A stretch of DNA of 8,337 bases, taken from Bdellovibrio sp. (GTDB taxonomy: Bacteria > Bdellovibrionota > Bdellovibrionia > Bdellovibrionales > UBA1609). The stretch covers positions 1-8,337 of the forward strand of contig RFKI01000318.1 in assembly GCA_003694355.1 (NCBI GenBank). Reading direction: 5' to 3'. Both the position numbers and the translations under genes were made by a program. Under the pieces are notes generated by a model, which searched no databases, was not told the DNA's origin, and worked only from the letters and a program-made list of their open reading frames with translations. Below are positions 1 to 5,918 of the stretch, in pieces (position 1 is the first letter of the stretch; every line of letters starts with the position of its first letter).

Positions 1-2002
1 CTTCTTCAATGTAATCCACAATGCCTTTTACAAGAGCATGGGAAATTCGTTGTTCCAGAGGAAGTTGTCGCCATTTTTGAGTTTTTTCTGTTTTGGTTTT
101 TTGACCTTTTAAGTTTTCAGATAGGGCAAGTAAATTTTCCGTGGCTTGAGGATTTTTGTTAAGGACCACAGCTTCTACGGCTTCTCTGAGGGGAGGATCT
201 ATTTCTTCATAAACTTCTAACATGCCGGAATTGACAATCCCCATATCCAACCCAGCCTGAATGGCGTGGTATAGGAAAACAGAGTGCATGGCTTCGCGCA
301 CTCGTTGGACGCCACGAAAAGAAAAAGAAATGTTACTAATGCCACCACTTACTCTAGCACCAGGGCAACTTTCTTTGATTTCCTTAACAGCTTCTATAAA
401 GTTGACGGCATAGTTGTTGTGTTCTTCGATGCCTGTGGCAATGGTTAAAACATTCGGATCAAAAATAATGTCTTGAGGGTCCCATCCATCTTTGACAAGA
501 AGCTTGTAAGCGCGTTGACAGATTTCAACTTTTTTCTCTTTGGTGACAGCTTGACCTTCTTCATCAAAAGCCATAACGATCACCGCAGCCCCATATCGTT
601 TGATGAGGCGTGCTTGCTTGAGAAATTCCTCTTCTCCATTCTTTAGGCTAATGGAATTAACAATGCATTTTCCTTGAACACATTGGAGTCCTGCTTCTAA
701 AACAGACCATTTTGAACTATCAATCATAATGGGCACTTTGGCAATGTCTGGTTCTGCAGCAATCAGGTTTAAAAAACGGCGCATGCAAGCTTCACTATCC
801 AGTAACCCTTCATCAAAATTGACATCAATGATATTTGCGCCCGTTTCAACTTGGTGAGCAGCAATTTTTAAAGCCTCTTCAAACTCATTGGCTTTAATCA
901 GTTTTGCAAATTTTGGAGACCCCATAACATTGGTTCTTTCTCCAACAACAATAAAAGGGGCTTCAGGGCCTTGAATGTGGTTAAAAGCTTCAAGACCGCT
1001 TAGTCTTAAAGCTGGAGTGATTTTGGGCTTTTTTCTTGGACTTATGGAAGAGAGCTTTTCCCGAATAGCCTGAATGTGTTCTGGAGTGGTGCCACAACAT
1101 CCGCCCACCAGGTTCAATAAGCCGCTTTGTGCAAACTCTTTTAAGGTTTCAGAAGTGTCTTCTGGAGTTTCGTCATAGCCAGTTTCACTTAAAGGGTTAG
1201 GGAGCCCGGCATTTGGATAACAGGAAGTGTAACAGTCTGCAAGGCGTGAAAGTTCTTCCATAAAGGGGCGCATTTGTTGAGCTCCTAGAGCACAGTTAAT
1301 TCCTACGGAGAGGGGACGACAGTGTCTTACTGAGTTCCAAAAAGCTTCAATGGTTTGCCCCGATAAAGTGCGGCCTGATTGATCCGTAATGGTTACTGAA
1401 AGCATAAGGGGTACTTGTTTCTGGTTCACTTCTTCAATGGCAAAGATGGCCGCTTTGGCGTTCAGTGTGTCAAAGATGGTTTCTACAAGTAAAAAATCAA
1501 CTCCACCTTCTAGAAGGGCCAGGGCTTGTTCTTTATAGGCTTCAACCAGTTCATTGAAGGTAATGGCTCTAAAAGCTGGATCATTCACATCGGGGGACAT
1601 AGAGGCGGTACGATTTGTTGGCCCCAGGGAACCTGCAACAAATCGTTGACCTTCAAGGCCCATTTCTTGAATAGCCTGTCTGGCTAGCCGAGCGCTTTGC
1701 ACATTAAGCTGATAAACTTGATCTTCCAGTTGGTAGTCTTTTTGGGCAATAGAGGTACTACTAAAGGTATTGGTTTCAATGATATCCGCGCCTGCAGAGA
1801 GATACTGTTTATGAATATCCAGAATAATTTCAGGTTGTGTTAGGGAAAGAAGATCATTATTACCTTTAAGCGGTTGAGGATGATCTTTAAAAAGCTTTCC
1901 TCTAAAGTCTTCCTCCTGCAAGTTATGCTTTTGGATCATAGTCCCCATAGCACCATCGAGAAAGACGATCCTTTCCTGTAAAAGCTTTAAAATTTGGTTC
2001 AT
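1..2002 (-). CDS. metH: Cobalamin-dependent methionine synthase, N-terminal 667 residues (partial, runs off the left edge)
   Basis: Cytosolic enzyme that transfers a methyl group from 5-methyltetrahydrofolate via cobalamin to homocysteine, making methionine. An open minus-strand frame covers the homocysteine-binding barrel (about residues 5-320, opening with DGAMGTMIQ) and the pterin-binding barrel (about 340-610, with [10 protein letters not shown] and [10 protein letters not shown]). It ends at the beginning of the cobalamin cap domain ([14 protein letters not shown]). The three zinc/homocysteine cysteines are visible: C237 in GINCALGA, and C302 and C303 in [11 protein letters not shown]. 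Full-length enzymes have about 1200 residues, so the cobalamin and SAM-activation domains lie outside the window. I chose ATG 2002 because it aligns with the usual N-terminus. An in-frame ATG at 2020 would add six residues. Neither has a well-spaced ribosome site: GAGG sits only 2 nt before ATG 2002. No cobalamin or SAM riboswitch was recognised upstream. Confidence 0.97.
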   Translation of the reverse strand, partial: MNQILKLLQERIVFLDGAMGTMIQKHNLQEEDFRGKLFKDHPQPLKGNNDLLSLTQPEIILDIHKQYLSAGADIIETNTFSSTSIAQKDYQLEDQVYQLNVQSARLARQAIQEMGLEGQRFVAGSLGPTNRTASMSPDVNDPAFRAITFNELVEAYKEQALALLEGGVDFLLVETIFDTLNAKAAIFAIEEVNQKQVPLMLSVTITDQSGRTLSGQTIEAFWNSVRHCRPLSVGINCALGAQQMRPFMEELSRLADCYTSCYPNAGLPNPLSETGYDETPEDTSETLKEFAQSGLLNLVGGCCGTTPEHIQAIREKLSSISPRKKPKITPALRLSGLEAFNHIQGPEAPFIVVGERTNVMGSPKFAKLIKANEFEEALKIAAHQVETGANIIDVNFDEGLLDSEACMRRFLNLIAAEPDIAKVPIMIDSSKWSVLEAGLQCVQGKCIVNSISLKNGEEEFLKQARLIKRYGAAVIVMAFDEEGQAVTKEKKVEICQRAYKLLVKDGWDPQDIIFDPNVLTIATGIEEHNNYAVNFIEAVKEIKESCPGARVSGGISNISFSFRGVQRVREAMHSVFLYHAIQAGLDMGIVNSGMLEVYEEIDPPLREAVEAVVLNKNPQATENLLALSENLKGQKTKTEKTQKWRQLPLEQRISHALVKGIVDYIEE

Positions 2003-2231
2003 AGCCTCAAGGTATAACATGTTTTTGAAGGGTAAATAAAATGAAAACTCTGATAGAGACGGTTTTGCTGCAGAAGTTTCTAACAGGCATTTCAGAAAGA
2101 ATCTTGTGGCGAGAGAATCACAGGAAAACTCTTCCCGCCTTAGATCTGCCGAAGACTTAGGGGAGATTGGGGTGAGGGCCTAGACGGTTCAAGGAAATTG
2201 TTGTAAGACTATAAAAAGCAGGAGATCCACT
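2003..2231. other. Divergent metH/ppa intergenic region with GC-skewed tract
   Basis: This gap should hold the promoters of both divergent genes, but no convincing -35/-10 pair could be picked out for either. It contains a strongly strand-skewed stretch at 2160-2187 (two G4 runs, a G3 run and a GG). An upstream pyrimidine run, TCTTCCC at 2130-2136, could pair with GGGGAGA at 2160-2166 if G-U pairs are allowed. A small inverted repeat, CTCT-gat-AGAG, lies near 2046-2056. No riboswitch consensus (B12 box, S-box) was recognised. Confidence 0.4.
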
Positions 2232-2795
2232 ATGAATCCATGGCATGATGTTCAGTTAGGTTCAGAGGTGCCACACCTTTTTCCAGCCATTGTGGAGGTT
2301 CCTAAGGGTTCGAAAAATAAATATGAGTTGGATAAAGAAACTGGCTTAATTCGAGTGGATAGAGTTTTGTTTAGCTCTGTTCAATATCCTGCAAATTATG
2401 GGTTTATTCCTCGAACTTATTGTGAGGACAATGACCCTTTAGATGTATTGGTTTTAGGGCAAGAAGCTGTTTTTCCTTTGACCATTTTAATGGCTAAACC
2501 CATTGGATTAATGAAGATGAGTGATCAAGGGGAGTCTGACGATAAGATTATTGCAGTTCATGCCAATGATCCTGAATATGCCCATTACAGCTCCATTACA
2601 GAACTTCCTCCTCATCGCATGGAAGAGGTGAAGCGGTTTTTTGAAGACTATAAAGCTTTGGAAGGAAAGACAGTGGTGGTTGAGGAGTTCTTGGGCCCCA
2701 CTCATGCCATCAAGAGTCTCGAAGCGGCTATCCATTTATATGAAAAGCTTTTTTCAGAAAAAATTACAAAAAATAATGAAAATACAAATAGTTAA
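2232..2795 (+). CDS. ppa: Inorganic pyrophosphatase, family I (soluble)
   Basis: Hydrolyses the pyrophosphate released by biosynthetic reactions to two phosphates, in the cytosol with Mg2+. At 187 residues it is close to the usual bacterial length (about 175). The family signature [10 protein letters not shown] is at residues 66-75. The expected active-site residues can be placed by motif: E22, K30-Y31-E32 in KNKYE, R44, Y56 in PANYGFIP, D66, D68, D71, D98, D103 and K105 in [10 protein letters not shown], and Y140-K141 in FEDYKALE. No catalytic residue appears missing. The start is ATG 2232 behind AGGAG at 2220-2224. The last dozen residues are an N- and K-rich tail with no evident function. 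The gene is monocistronic, being followed at once by a strong terminator. Confidence 0.97.
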   Translation: MNPWHDVQLGSEVPHLFPAIVEVPKGSKNKYELDKETGLIRVDRVLFSSVQYPANYGFIPRTYCEDNDPLDVLVLGQEAVFPLTILMAKPIGLMKMSDQGESDDKIIAVHANDPEYAHYSSITELPPHRMEEVKRFFEDYKALEGKTVVVEEFLGPTHAIKSLEAAIHLYEKLFSEKITKNNENTNS

Positions 2796-2825
2796 AAAAA
2801 CTTTCCTTTAAAAGGAAAGTTTTTT
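2796..2825 (+). terminator. Intrinsic terminator of ppa
   Basis: A perfect stem of ACTTTCC (2800-2806) with GGAAAGT (2814-2820) closes a 6-nt loop, which could zip further through TTT/AAA. It is flanked by an A tract on the left and TTTTT at 2821-2825 on the right. It begins directly after the ppa stop codon. The A/T symmetry means it could also work on the opposite strand, but no minus-strand gene runs into it. Confidence 0.9.
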
Positions 2826-2864
2826 ATGCTATGAGTCTAATCTAAATAGAGTTTTTTAATAGAA

Positions 2865-2871
2865 GAGGTGG
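2865..2871 (+). promoter_or_regulatory. Ribosome binding site that sets the start of the secreted protein
   Basis: GAGGTGG lies 8 nt (counted from GAGG) before ATG 2877. A GTG at 2868 is in frame but falls inside this site and so is unlikely to be the start. Confidence 0.8.
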
Positions 2872-2876
2872 AACGT

Positions 2877-3692
2877 ATGAGAAAGATGATTTTTTTAGTG
2901 ATAGCTATTTTTTCTGTAAATATTTTATGGGCTGCACCTAAAGACCTACCCGAAGATTCTCCAACCCCAGATAGTGTGGTGGATACAGAAGAGACAGATT
3001 CTTTTGGAAACCCATCTTATGAAGATGACCGGCGGGACTCTTGGTCTTCAGGAGGTGATGCCACAACATGGGATGTGCCATCTTCTGGACTTTTTAGAGT
3101 ATCTGATAATGGTGTTAGTGATGAAAACCTCAAAGATATTTTGAACCCTGTGACTCCTTCTTTATCCATGGTTTTGGGTTTTAAGGCTTTACAGAATTTG
3201 GTGTTTTCAAAAGAAATTACAGAAGGAGCCTTAGAAAGGGCGGCTCAAGAGGCTCAAGTACAGTTGCCTGTTGCTCTTTTAAGTGGAATGGGACTTTATA
3301 CAACATGGAAAGTGATAGAGTATTATGGAAAGAATGCTTTAAAGTCACGACCTCTTTTAGTATTTAGTTCGCGGCTTCCCGTTGTTTCAGCAACAGCTTC
3401 GGTGGCTTTGGTAGCTACTTCGGTCGCACAAGCAGCAGAAGATTTTTATCAATCAAATCGGTTTAAAGGAAGATCTTACATACCTTCAATGGCGGTGGAC
3501 TTGTGCGAAAAGCCTTTAGACAGCCTCCTTCTTCAGTACCCTTCCTTGAAGGATCGTAAAGCGGTTTTGGAAGTGGCTTGTGTGAATAGAAAAGTGGGTG
3601 ATTTTATGGCTGCTTTGAATCACCAGAACTGTCAAGGACAACAAGACTCAAAAGAGTGGAAGAGGTTTTGCCAGTTAACAAAAGGGCTTTAA
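2877..3692 (+). CDS. Secreted protein of unknown function with acidic linker and four C-terminal cysteines
   Basis: Not recognised as any family. From ATG 2877 it encodes 271 residues. Residues 1-19 form a type I signal peptide (MRK, a hydrophobic core, then ILWA) with probable cleavage before A20; there is no lipobox cysteine. Residues about 22-70 are low-complexity and rich in D, E, S, T and P, probably disordered. From about 80 the sequence looks helical. A hydrophobic Ala/Val/Ser-rich stretch at about 168-187 could be a membrane helix or a buried helix. All four cysteines (C210, C235, C252, C265) lie in the last 62 residues, fitting two disulfides in an exported domain. The in-frame GTG at 2868 would add three residues but lies in the Shine-Dalgarno. 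It sits alone between the ppa terminator and convergent arsC, so context gives no functional hint. Confidence 0.8.
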   Translation: MRKMIFLVIAIFSVNILWAAPKDLPEDSPTPDSVVDTEETDSFGNPSYEDDRRDSWSSGGDATTWDVPSSGLFRVSDNGVSDENLKDILNPVTPSLSMVLGFKALQNLVFSKEITEGALERAAQEAQVQLPVALLSGMGLYTTWKVIEYYGKNALKSRPLLVFSSRLPVVSATASVALVATSVAQAAEDFYQSNRFKGRSYIPSMAVDLCEKPLDSLLLQYPSLKDRKAVLEVACVNRKVGDFMAALNHQNCQGQQDSKEWKRFCQLTKGL

Positions 3693-3699
3693 TTAAAGC
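3686..3699. terminator. Weak shared hairpin between convergent genes
   Basis: A perfect 14-bp palindrome (GCTTT-AATT-AAAGC) overlaps the stop codon of the secreted-protein gene and lies just past the arsC stop. Read on the minus strand it is followed by CCTTTTG, a poor T tract. It may be a weak terminator for arsC; it has no T tract on the plus strand. Confidence 0.3.
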
Positions 3700-3703
3700 A
3701 AGT

Positions 3704-4135
3704 CTAGGTCCCTTCTTTTATATAGCTTTCAATATTTAAAATCATTTTTTTGATTTCGTCTCGAACGCGTCGATACACAGAGAGGATTTCATTTTCATTT
3801 TTCATGCCTTGAGTGAGCGTTGGGGGATCATCAAATCCCACATGAATTACTTTTTTTCCTGGATAGTAAGGGCAATTTTCATGAGCATCAGAACAGACTG
3901 TAAAAATAATATCCATTTTTACAGGTGGAAGTTCGTCAAGAGATTTGGATTGATGATGACTTATATCAATGCCGACTTCCCTCATAACTTGAACGGCCTT
4001 AGGGTTAAGACCATGTTTTTTAACTCCTGCAGAAAAGAAGTTGTAGTGATTGCCTTTAAGGGCTTTCCCCCACCCTTCTGCCATTTGAGATCGACAAGAG
4101 TTGCCCGTGCATAGGAATAAGATATTTGGTTTCAT
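3704..4135 (-). CDS. arsC: Arsenate reductase, low-molecular-weight phosphatase-fold (thioredoxin-coupled) type
   Basis: Cytosolic enzyme reducing arsenate to arsenite through a relay of three cysteines, with thioredoxin as electron donor in the studied members. The 143 residues begin with strand-loop MKPNILFLCTGNSCRS, giving the phosphatase loop C9-x5-R15. The relay pair is C81 and C88 in VCSDAHENCP, with the same 7-residue offset as C82/C89 in the Staphylococcus aureus enzyme. The DPP motif at about 103-105 supplies the loop aspartate. The redox cysteines distinguish it from ordinary LMW tyrosine phosphatases. A modest ribosome site (AAAGAG) lies 6 nt before the start. No arsR, arsB, acr3 or arsM is adjacent, so export of arsenite would have to be encoded elsewhere. 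Confidence 0.92.
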   Translation of the reverse strand: MKPNILFLCTGNSCRSQMAEGWGKALKGNHYNFFSAGVKKHGLNPKAVQVMREVGIDISHHQSKSLDELPPVKMDIIFTVCSDAHENCPYYPGKKVIHVGFDDPPTLTQGMKNENEILSVYRRVRDEIKKMILNIESYIKEGT

Positions 4136-4200
4136 AAAAATCTCTTTTAGAAACTAGAAGCTTTTTGTTTTTTTAATATTACTTTTAAAATTTAAATTTG

Positions 4201-4229
4201 TGGACCAAAAACCTTTTGATTTTTATACT
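4201..4229 (+). promoter_or_regulatory. Candidate promoter of the Nudix gene
   Basis: TGGACC (4201-4206) and TATACT (4224-4229) are separated by 17 bp, a good match to a sigma-70-type promoter. It predicts a transcript start near 4236 and a leader of about 25 nt that carries the AGAGAGG ribosome site (4249-4255). Inferred from consensus only. Confidence 0.5.
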
Positions 4230-4239
4230 CATCAAAAGG
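4212..4239. repeat. Perfect 9-bp inverted repeat flanking the -10 box (operator or hairpin)
   Basis: CCTTTTGAT at 4212-4220 and ATCAAAAGG at 4231-4239 are exact reverse complements separated by 10 bp (ttttatactc) that include the putative -10 element. The right arm is followed by CTTTTTT and the left arm is preceded by a run of A, so as RNA it would look like a bidirectional terminator. However, no plus-strand gene lies upstream to be terminated. An operator for a dimeric regulator of the Nudix gene, or an attenuator for a longer transcript, are the alternatives. Confidence 0.6.
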
Positions 4240-4260
4240 CTTTTTTAAAGAGAGGTCAAG

Positions 4261-4695
4261 ATGAAACCTCAAACTCCACTGGTTGCTGTAGATATTTTGA
4301 TACGGATGGCAGATCGAAAAGGGTCTTCGATTGTATTGATTGAGCGGCGTCATCCCCCTTATGGATGGGCTTTGCCTGGTGGCTTTGTGGATGTAGGGGA
4401 ACGCTTGGAAAAGGCTGCCATAAGAGAAGCTCAAGAGGAAACTCAGTTGAAGGTAAATCTCATTTGTTTATTGGGATGTTATTCTGACCCTCGTCGTGAT
4501 CCTCGTGGACATGCGATCAGTGTTGTTTATATAGCAGATGCTGAAGGCTGCCCAGAAGCAAAAGATGATGCTAAAAATATAGGCCTATTTGATCTTGACC
4601 ACCTGCCTTCACTGGTTTTTGATCATAATCTGATTATGAAAGATTATCGCCATTGGCTGCAAACTGGTGAAGTGGCGCCTTTGCGTTTTGATTAG
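4261..4695 (+). CDS. Nudix hydrolase (NUDIX-box pyrophosphohydrolase)
   Basis: Cytosolic enzyme expected to cleave a nucleoside-diphosphate-linked substrate; the substrate cannot be fixed from sequence. Sequences of the form YSDPRRDPRGHAISVVY (74-90) are often annotated as ADP-ribose pyrophosphatase-like. The 144 residues contain the Nudix box at 41-63: G41, E47, R55-E56, E59-E60 and hydrophobic L63. The metal-binding REAQEE core is intact. The normally conserved glycine of the final EExGU is Q62. Preceding residues 34-41 (YGWALPGG) are typical of the fold. It starts at ATG 4261 after AGAGAGG with good spacing. It is divergent from arsC and convergent with merR, so it is probably a single-gene unit. 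Confidence 0.93.
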   Translation: MKPQTPLVAVDILIRMADRKGSSIVLIERRHPPYGWALPGGFVDVGERLEKAAIREAQEETQLKVNLICLLGCYSDPRRDPRGHAISVVYIADAEGCPEAKDDAKNIGLFDLDHLPSLVFDHNLIMKDYRHWLQTGEVAPLRFD

Positions 4696-4704
4696 AGTTT
4701 ATTT

Positions 4705-4740
4705 GAAAAAAGATTTAAAGGTTTATTAGAATCTTTAAAT
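4705..4740 (-). terminator. Intrinsic terminator of the MerR-family gene
   Basis: On the minus strand ATTTAAAG (from 4740-4733) pairs with CTTTAAAT (from 4720-4713) across a 12-nt loop, followed by CTTTTTT. The left arm overlaps the merR stop codon. The stem is AU-rich and so only moderately stable. It lies between two convergent genes but has a proper T tract only for the minus strand. Confidence 0.65.
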
Positions 4741-5127
4741 TTCATCAAAAGAGAAGTGGCATTGTTGTTGGAGACCCTTTTTTCCTTTTTCCTCACATTT
4801 CAGGATAAATCGATTTAATATTTTTTTCATCTCTCTGATGGCTTTCATTTTTTGTTGAAGTTCTTCCCTTTTCTTTAAGGCAATGTTTCGTCCTTCTCGG
4901 CAGGAGACTTTTTTTTGTTTAAGTTCTAGGAGTTCTTTAATTTCTTTTAAAGTAAATCCTGCTTGTTGGGCTGTTTTTATAAACTTCAGCCTTTGTATAA
5001 GCGCTGTGGAATATATTCGATATCCAGAGGAGGTCCTTGGAGGAGCAGGAAGCAGACCTTTTCTCTCATAAAAACGAAGTGTTTCTCTGCTGATCCCTGT
5101 TTTTTTTAAAAATTCACCCGTTCTCAT
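4735..5127 (-). CDS. merR: MerR-family metal-responsive transcriptional regulator
   Basis: Dimeric DNA-binding sensor that twists an overlong promoter spacer when it binds metal. The 130 residues start with the winged helix-turn-helix (GEFLKKTGISRETLRFYERKG, then the GYRIYS wing), continue with a long dimerisation helix (about 78-108), and end in a short metal-binding tail. Cysteines C76, C111 and C123 correspond to C82, C117 and C126 of mercury MerR. The 35-residue spacing of the first pair is the same, but the last loop is 11 rather than 8 residues long. Three cysteines and the adjacent merT/merP genes favour Hg(II), though Zn, Cd or Pb sensing cannot be excluded. Ribosome site AGAGGG lies 5 nt before the start. 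It is divergent from merT and shares a 101-bp control region with it. Confidence 0.88.
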   Translation of the reverse strand: MRTGEFLKKTGISRETLRFYERKGLLPAPPRTSSGYRIYSTALIQRLKFIKTAQQAGFTLKEIKELLELKQKKVSCREGRNIALKKREELQQKMKAIREMKKILNRFILKCEEKGKKGLQQQCHFSFDEI

Positions 5128-5160
5128 AAAAACCCTCTTATTTCAATGAGTTAAAAATTC

Positions 5161-5205
5161 TTGACCTGGTACTATAGAACATCCCTTACAATGTAAATAT
5201 AAGGG
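5161..5205 (+). promoter_or_regulatory. MerR-type promoter/operator of merT-merP-AhpD-like operon
   Basis: TTGACC (5161-5166) and TACAAT (5187-5192) are 20 bp apart, against 17 in ordinary promoters; 19-20 bp is the hallmark of MerR-activated promoters. Within the spacer, GTaCTATAGaAC (5169-5180) is a near-palindrome with two mismatched positions and is the likely core of the MerR site. The -10 box lies in a second palindrome, TTACA-A-TGTAA (5186-5196), and CCCTTA/TAAGGG (5183-5188/5200-5205) brackets it. On the minus strand TTTACA and TATAGT, 15 bp apart, could serve merR, which would let the regulator repress itself. Confidence 0.8.
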
Positions 5206-5228
5206 TTGTTTTTGTAAAGAAGGTTTTT

Positions 5229-5579
5229 ATGGAGCCTATTGAAAATAAATCAAAATGGTTTGTTGGTGGTGGTATTCTTGCCGCTTTTACGGCTTCATTG
5301 TGTTGTGTAGGGCCTCTTATTTTAACTCTTTTAGGTGTCTCAGGAGCTGCGGCTCTTTCGAAACTAGATGTTTTACGGATTCCAATGATTCTTGTTGTGG
5401 CAACTTTGTTTGGGGTCTCTGGTTATTTGCTTTATAAAAAGAAAAAGGTGTGTGAGCCGGGTTCTATTTGTGCTGACCCTAAAAAATATCGGAAGATGAT
5501 AGTGGCTTATTGGGCGGGGCTTCTTGTAGCTATTCTAGGAATTACGTCACCTTATTGGATTCCAATTTTATTTTCTTAA
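5229..5579 (+). CDS. merT: MerT-like inner-membrane metal ion transport protein
   Basis: Inner-membrane protein that in mer operons takes Hg(II) from MerP and passes it to the cytosol. The 116 residues match MerT in length and layout: three hydrophobic segments at about 11-40, 50-68 and 91-113. The first contains the vicinal cysteines C25-C26 in SLCCVGPLILTLLGVSG, and the loop between helices 2 and 3 carries C75 and C81 in CEPGSICADP. Both cysteine pairs are those known for metal relay in MerT. It starts at ATG 5229 behind AAGAAGG. It is the first gene of the operon, and merP follows after 14 nt. No mercuric reductase follows, so what happens to imported metal is open. Confidence 0.9.
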   Translation: MEPIENKSKWFVGGGILAAFTASLCCVGPLILTLLGVSGAAALSKLDVLRIPMILVVATLFGVSGYLLYKKKKVCEPGSICADPKKYRKMIVAYWAGLLVAILGITSPYWIPILFS

Positions 5580-5593
5580 AAAGGAGGAAAGAA

Positions 5594-5890
5594 ATGAAAG
5601 AGCTTTTGATGAGTGTTTTTTTTGTATTTTCTTTGCAAGTTCCTTTATTGGCAAAAGAGAAGAGAGCTTGTTATCGTGTAGAGGGGATGACCTGTGCCAC
5701 TTGTCCTCTGACTGTTAAAGCTTCAGTGAAAAAGTTGGATGGTATTTTTAGTGTGGAAGCCTCTTTAGAAAATAAAAGTGCCTCTGTTGAATATGACCCT
5801 CAAAAAACAAATGTAGAGACAATCAAGAAAAAAATAGATTCTATTGGTTATAAAGCTATTCCTAAAAAATGTAGTCCTACTAAAGGATAA
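5594..5890 (+). CDS. merP: MerP-like periplasmic heavy-metal-binding protein (HMA domain)
   Basis: Periplasmic metallochaperone that binds the metal ion through a GMTCxxC motif and delivers it to MerT. The 98 residues consist of a signal peptide (1-20, cleavage after LLA) and one heavy-metal-associated domain. The binding motif is GMTCATCPLTVK at 31-42 (C34, C37), where the CP-TVK ending is typical of MerP. The conserved late-domain residues SIGYKA are at 83-88. Two further cysteines, C26 just before the domain and C93 just after it, are not part of the usual MerP pattern. I start at ATG 5594, 6 nt behind AAGGAGG. The open frame extends in phase back to 5510, but that part overlaps merT and would bury the signal peptide. 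Confidence 0.9.
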   Translation: MKELLMSVFFVFSLQVPLLAKEKRACYRVEGMTCATCPLTVKASVKKLDGIFSVEASLENKSASVEYDPQKTNVETIKKKIDSIGYKAIPKKCSPTKG

Positions 5891-5918
5891 AAACTAAAAT
5901 TTCTTAAGGGAGATTTTT

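Noticed and set aside
2040..2062. CTCTATCAGAG on the minus strand upstream of metH as the start of an S-box (SAM-I) riboswitch
   Set aside because: Only the first helix looks similar. The conserved GGTG, GGGA, GCCC and CAACC elements are absent, so it is most likely coincidence.
2003..2231. Cobalamin riboswitch in front of metH
   Set aside because: No B12 box (GCCACTG-like or AGCCAGGAGACC-like sequence) could be found on the metH strand.
2508..2735. 75-codon minus-strand frame inside ppa
   Set aside because: It lies wholly antisense to a gene with all family motifs, has no ribosome site, and its protein has no recognisable features.
2868..2876. GTG start for the secreted protein
   Set aside because: The GTG lies inside the Shine-Dalgarno that serves ATG 2877.
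3809..4114. 101-codon plus-strand frame antisense to arsC
   Set aside because: arsC carries complete catalytic motifs on the other strand; this frame is a shadow.
4145..4200. AT-rich stretch with T runs and an imperfect inverted repeat (CTTtTAGaaaCTAgAAG) as a terminator
   Set aside because: The stem is interrupted and weak, and no plus-strand gene upstream needs a terminator; it is more likely AT-rich promoter DNA for arsC.
4192..4434. 80-codon minus-strand frame over the Nudix start
   Set aside because: It is antisense to the Nudix box region and its translation resembles nothing; it is a chance frame.
5510..5593. Upstream extension of the merP frame, beginning at ATG 5510
   Set aside because: It lies in merT and would place 28 residues before the signal peptide. 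ATG 5594 has a strong AAGGAGG site.
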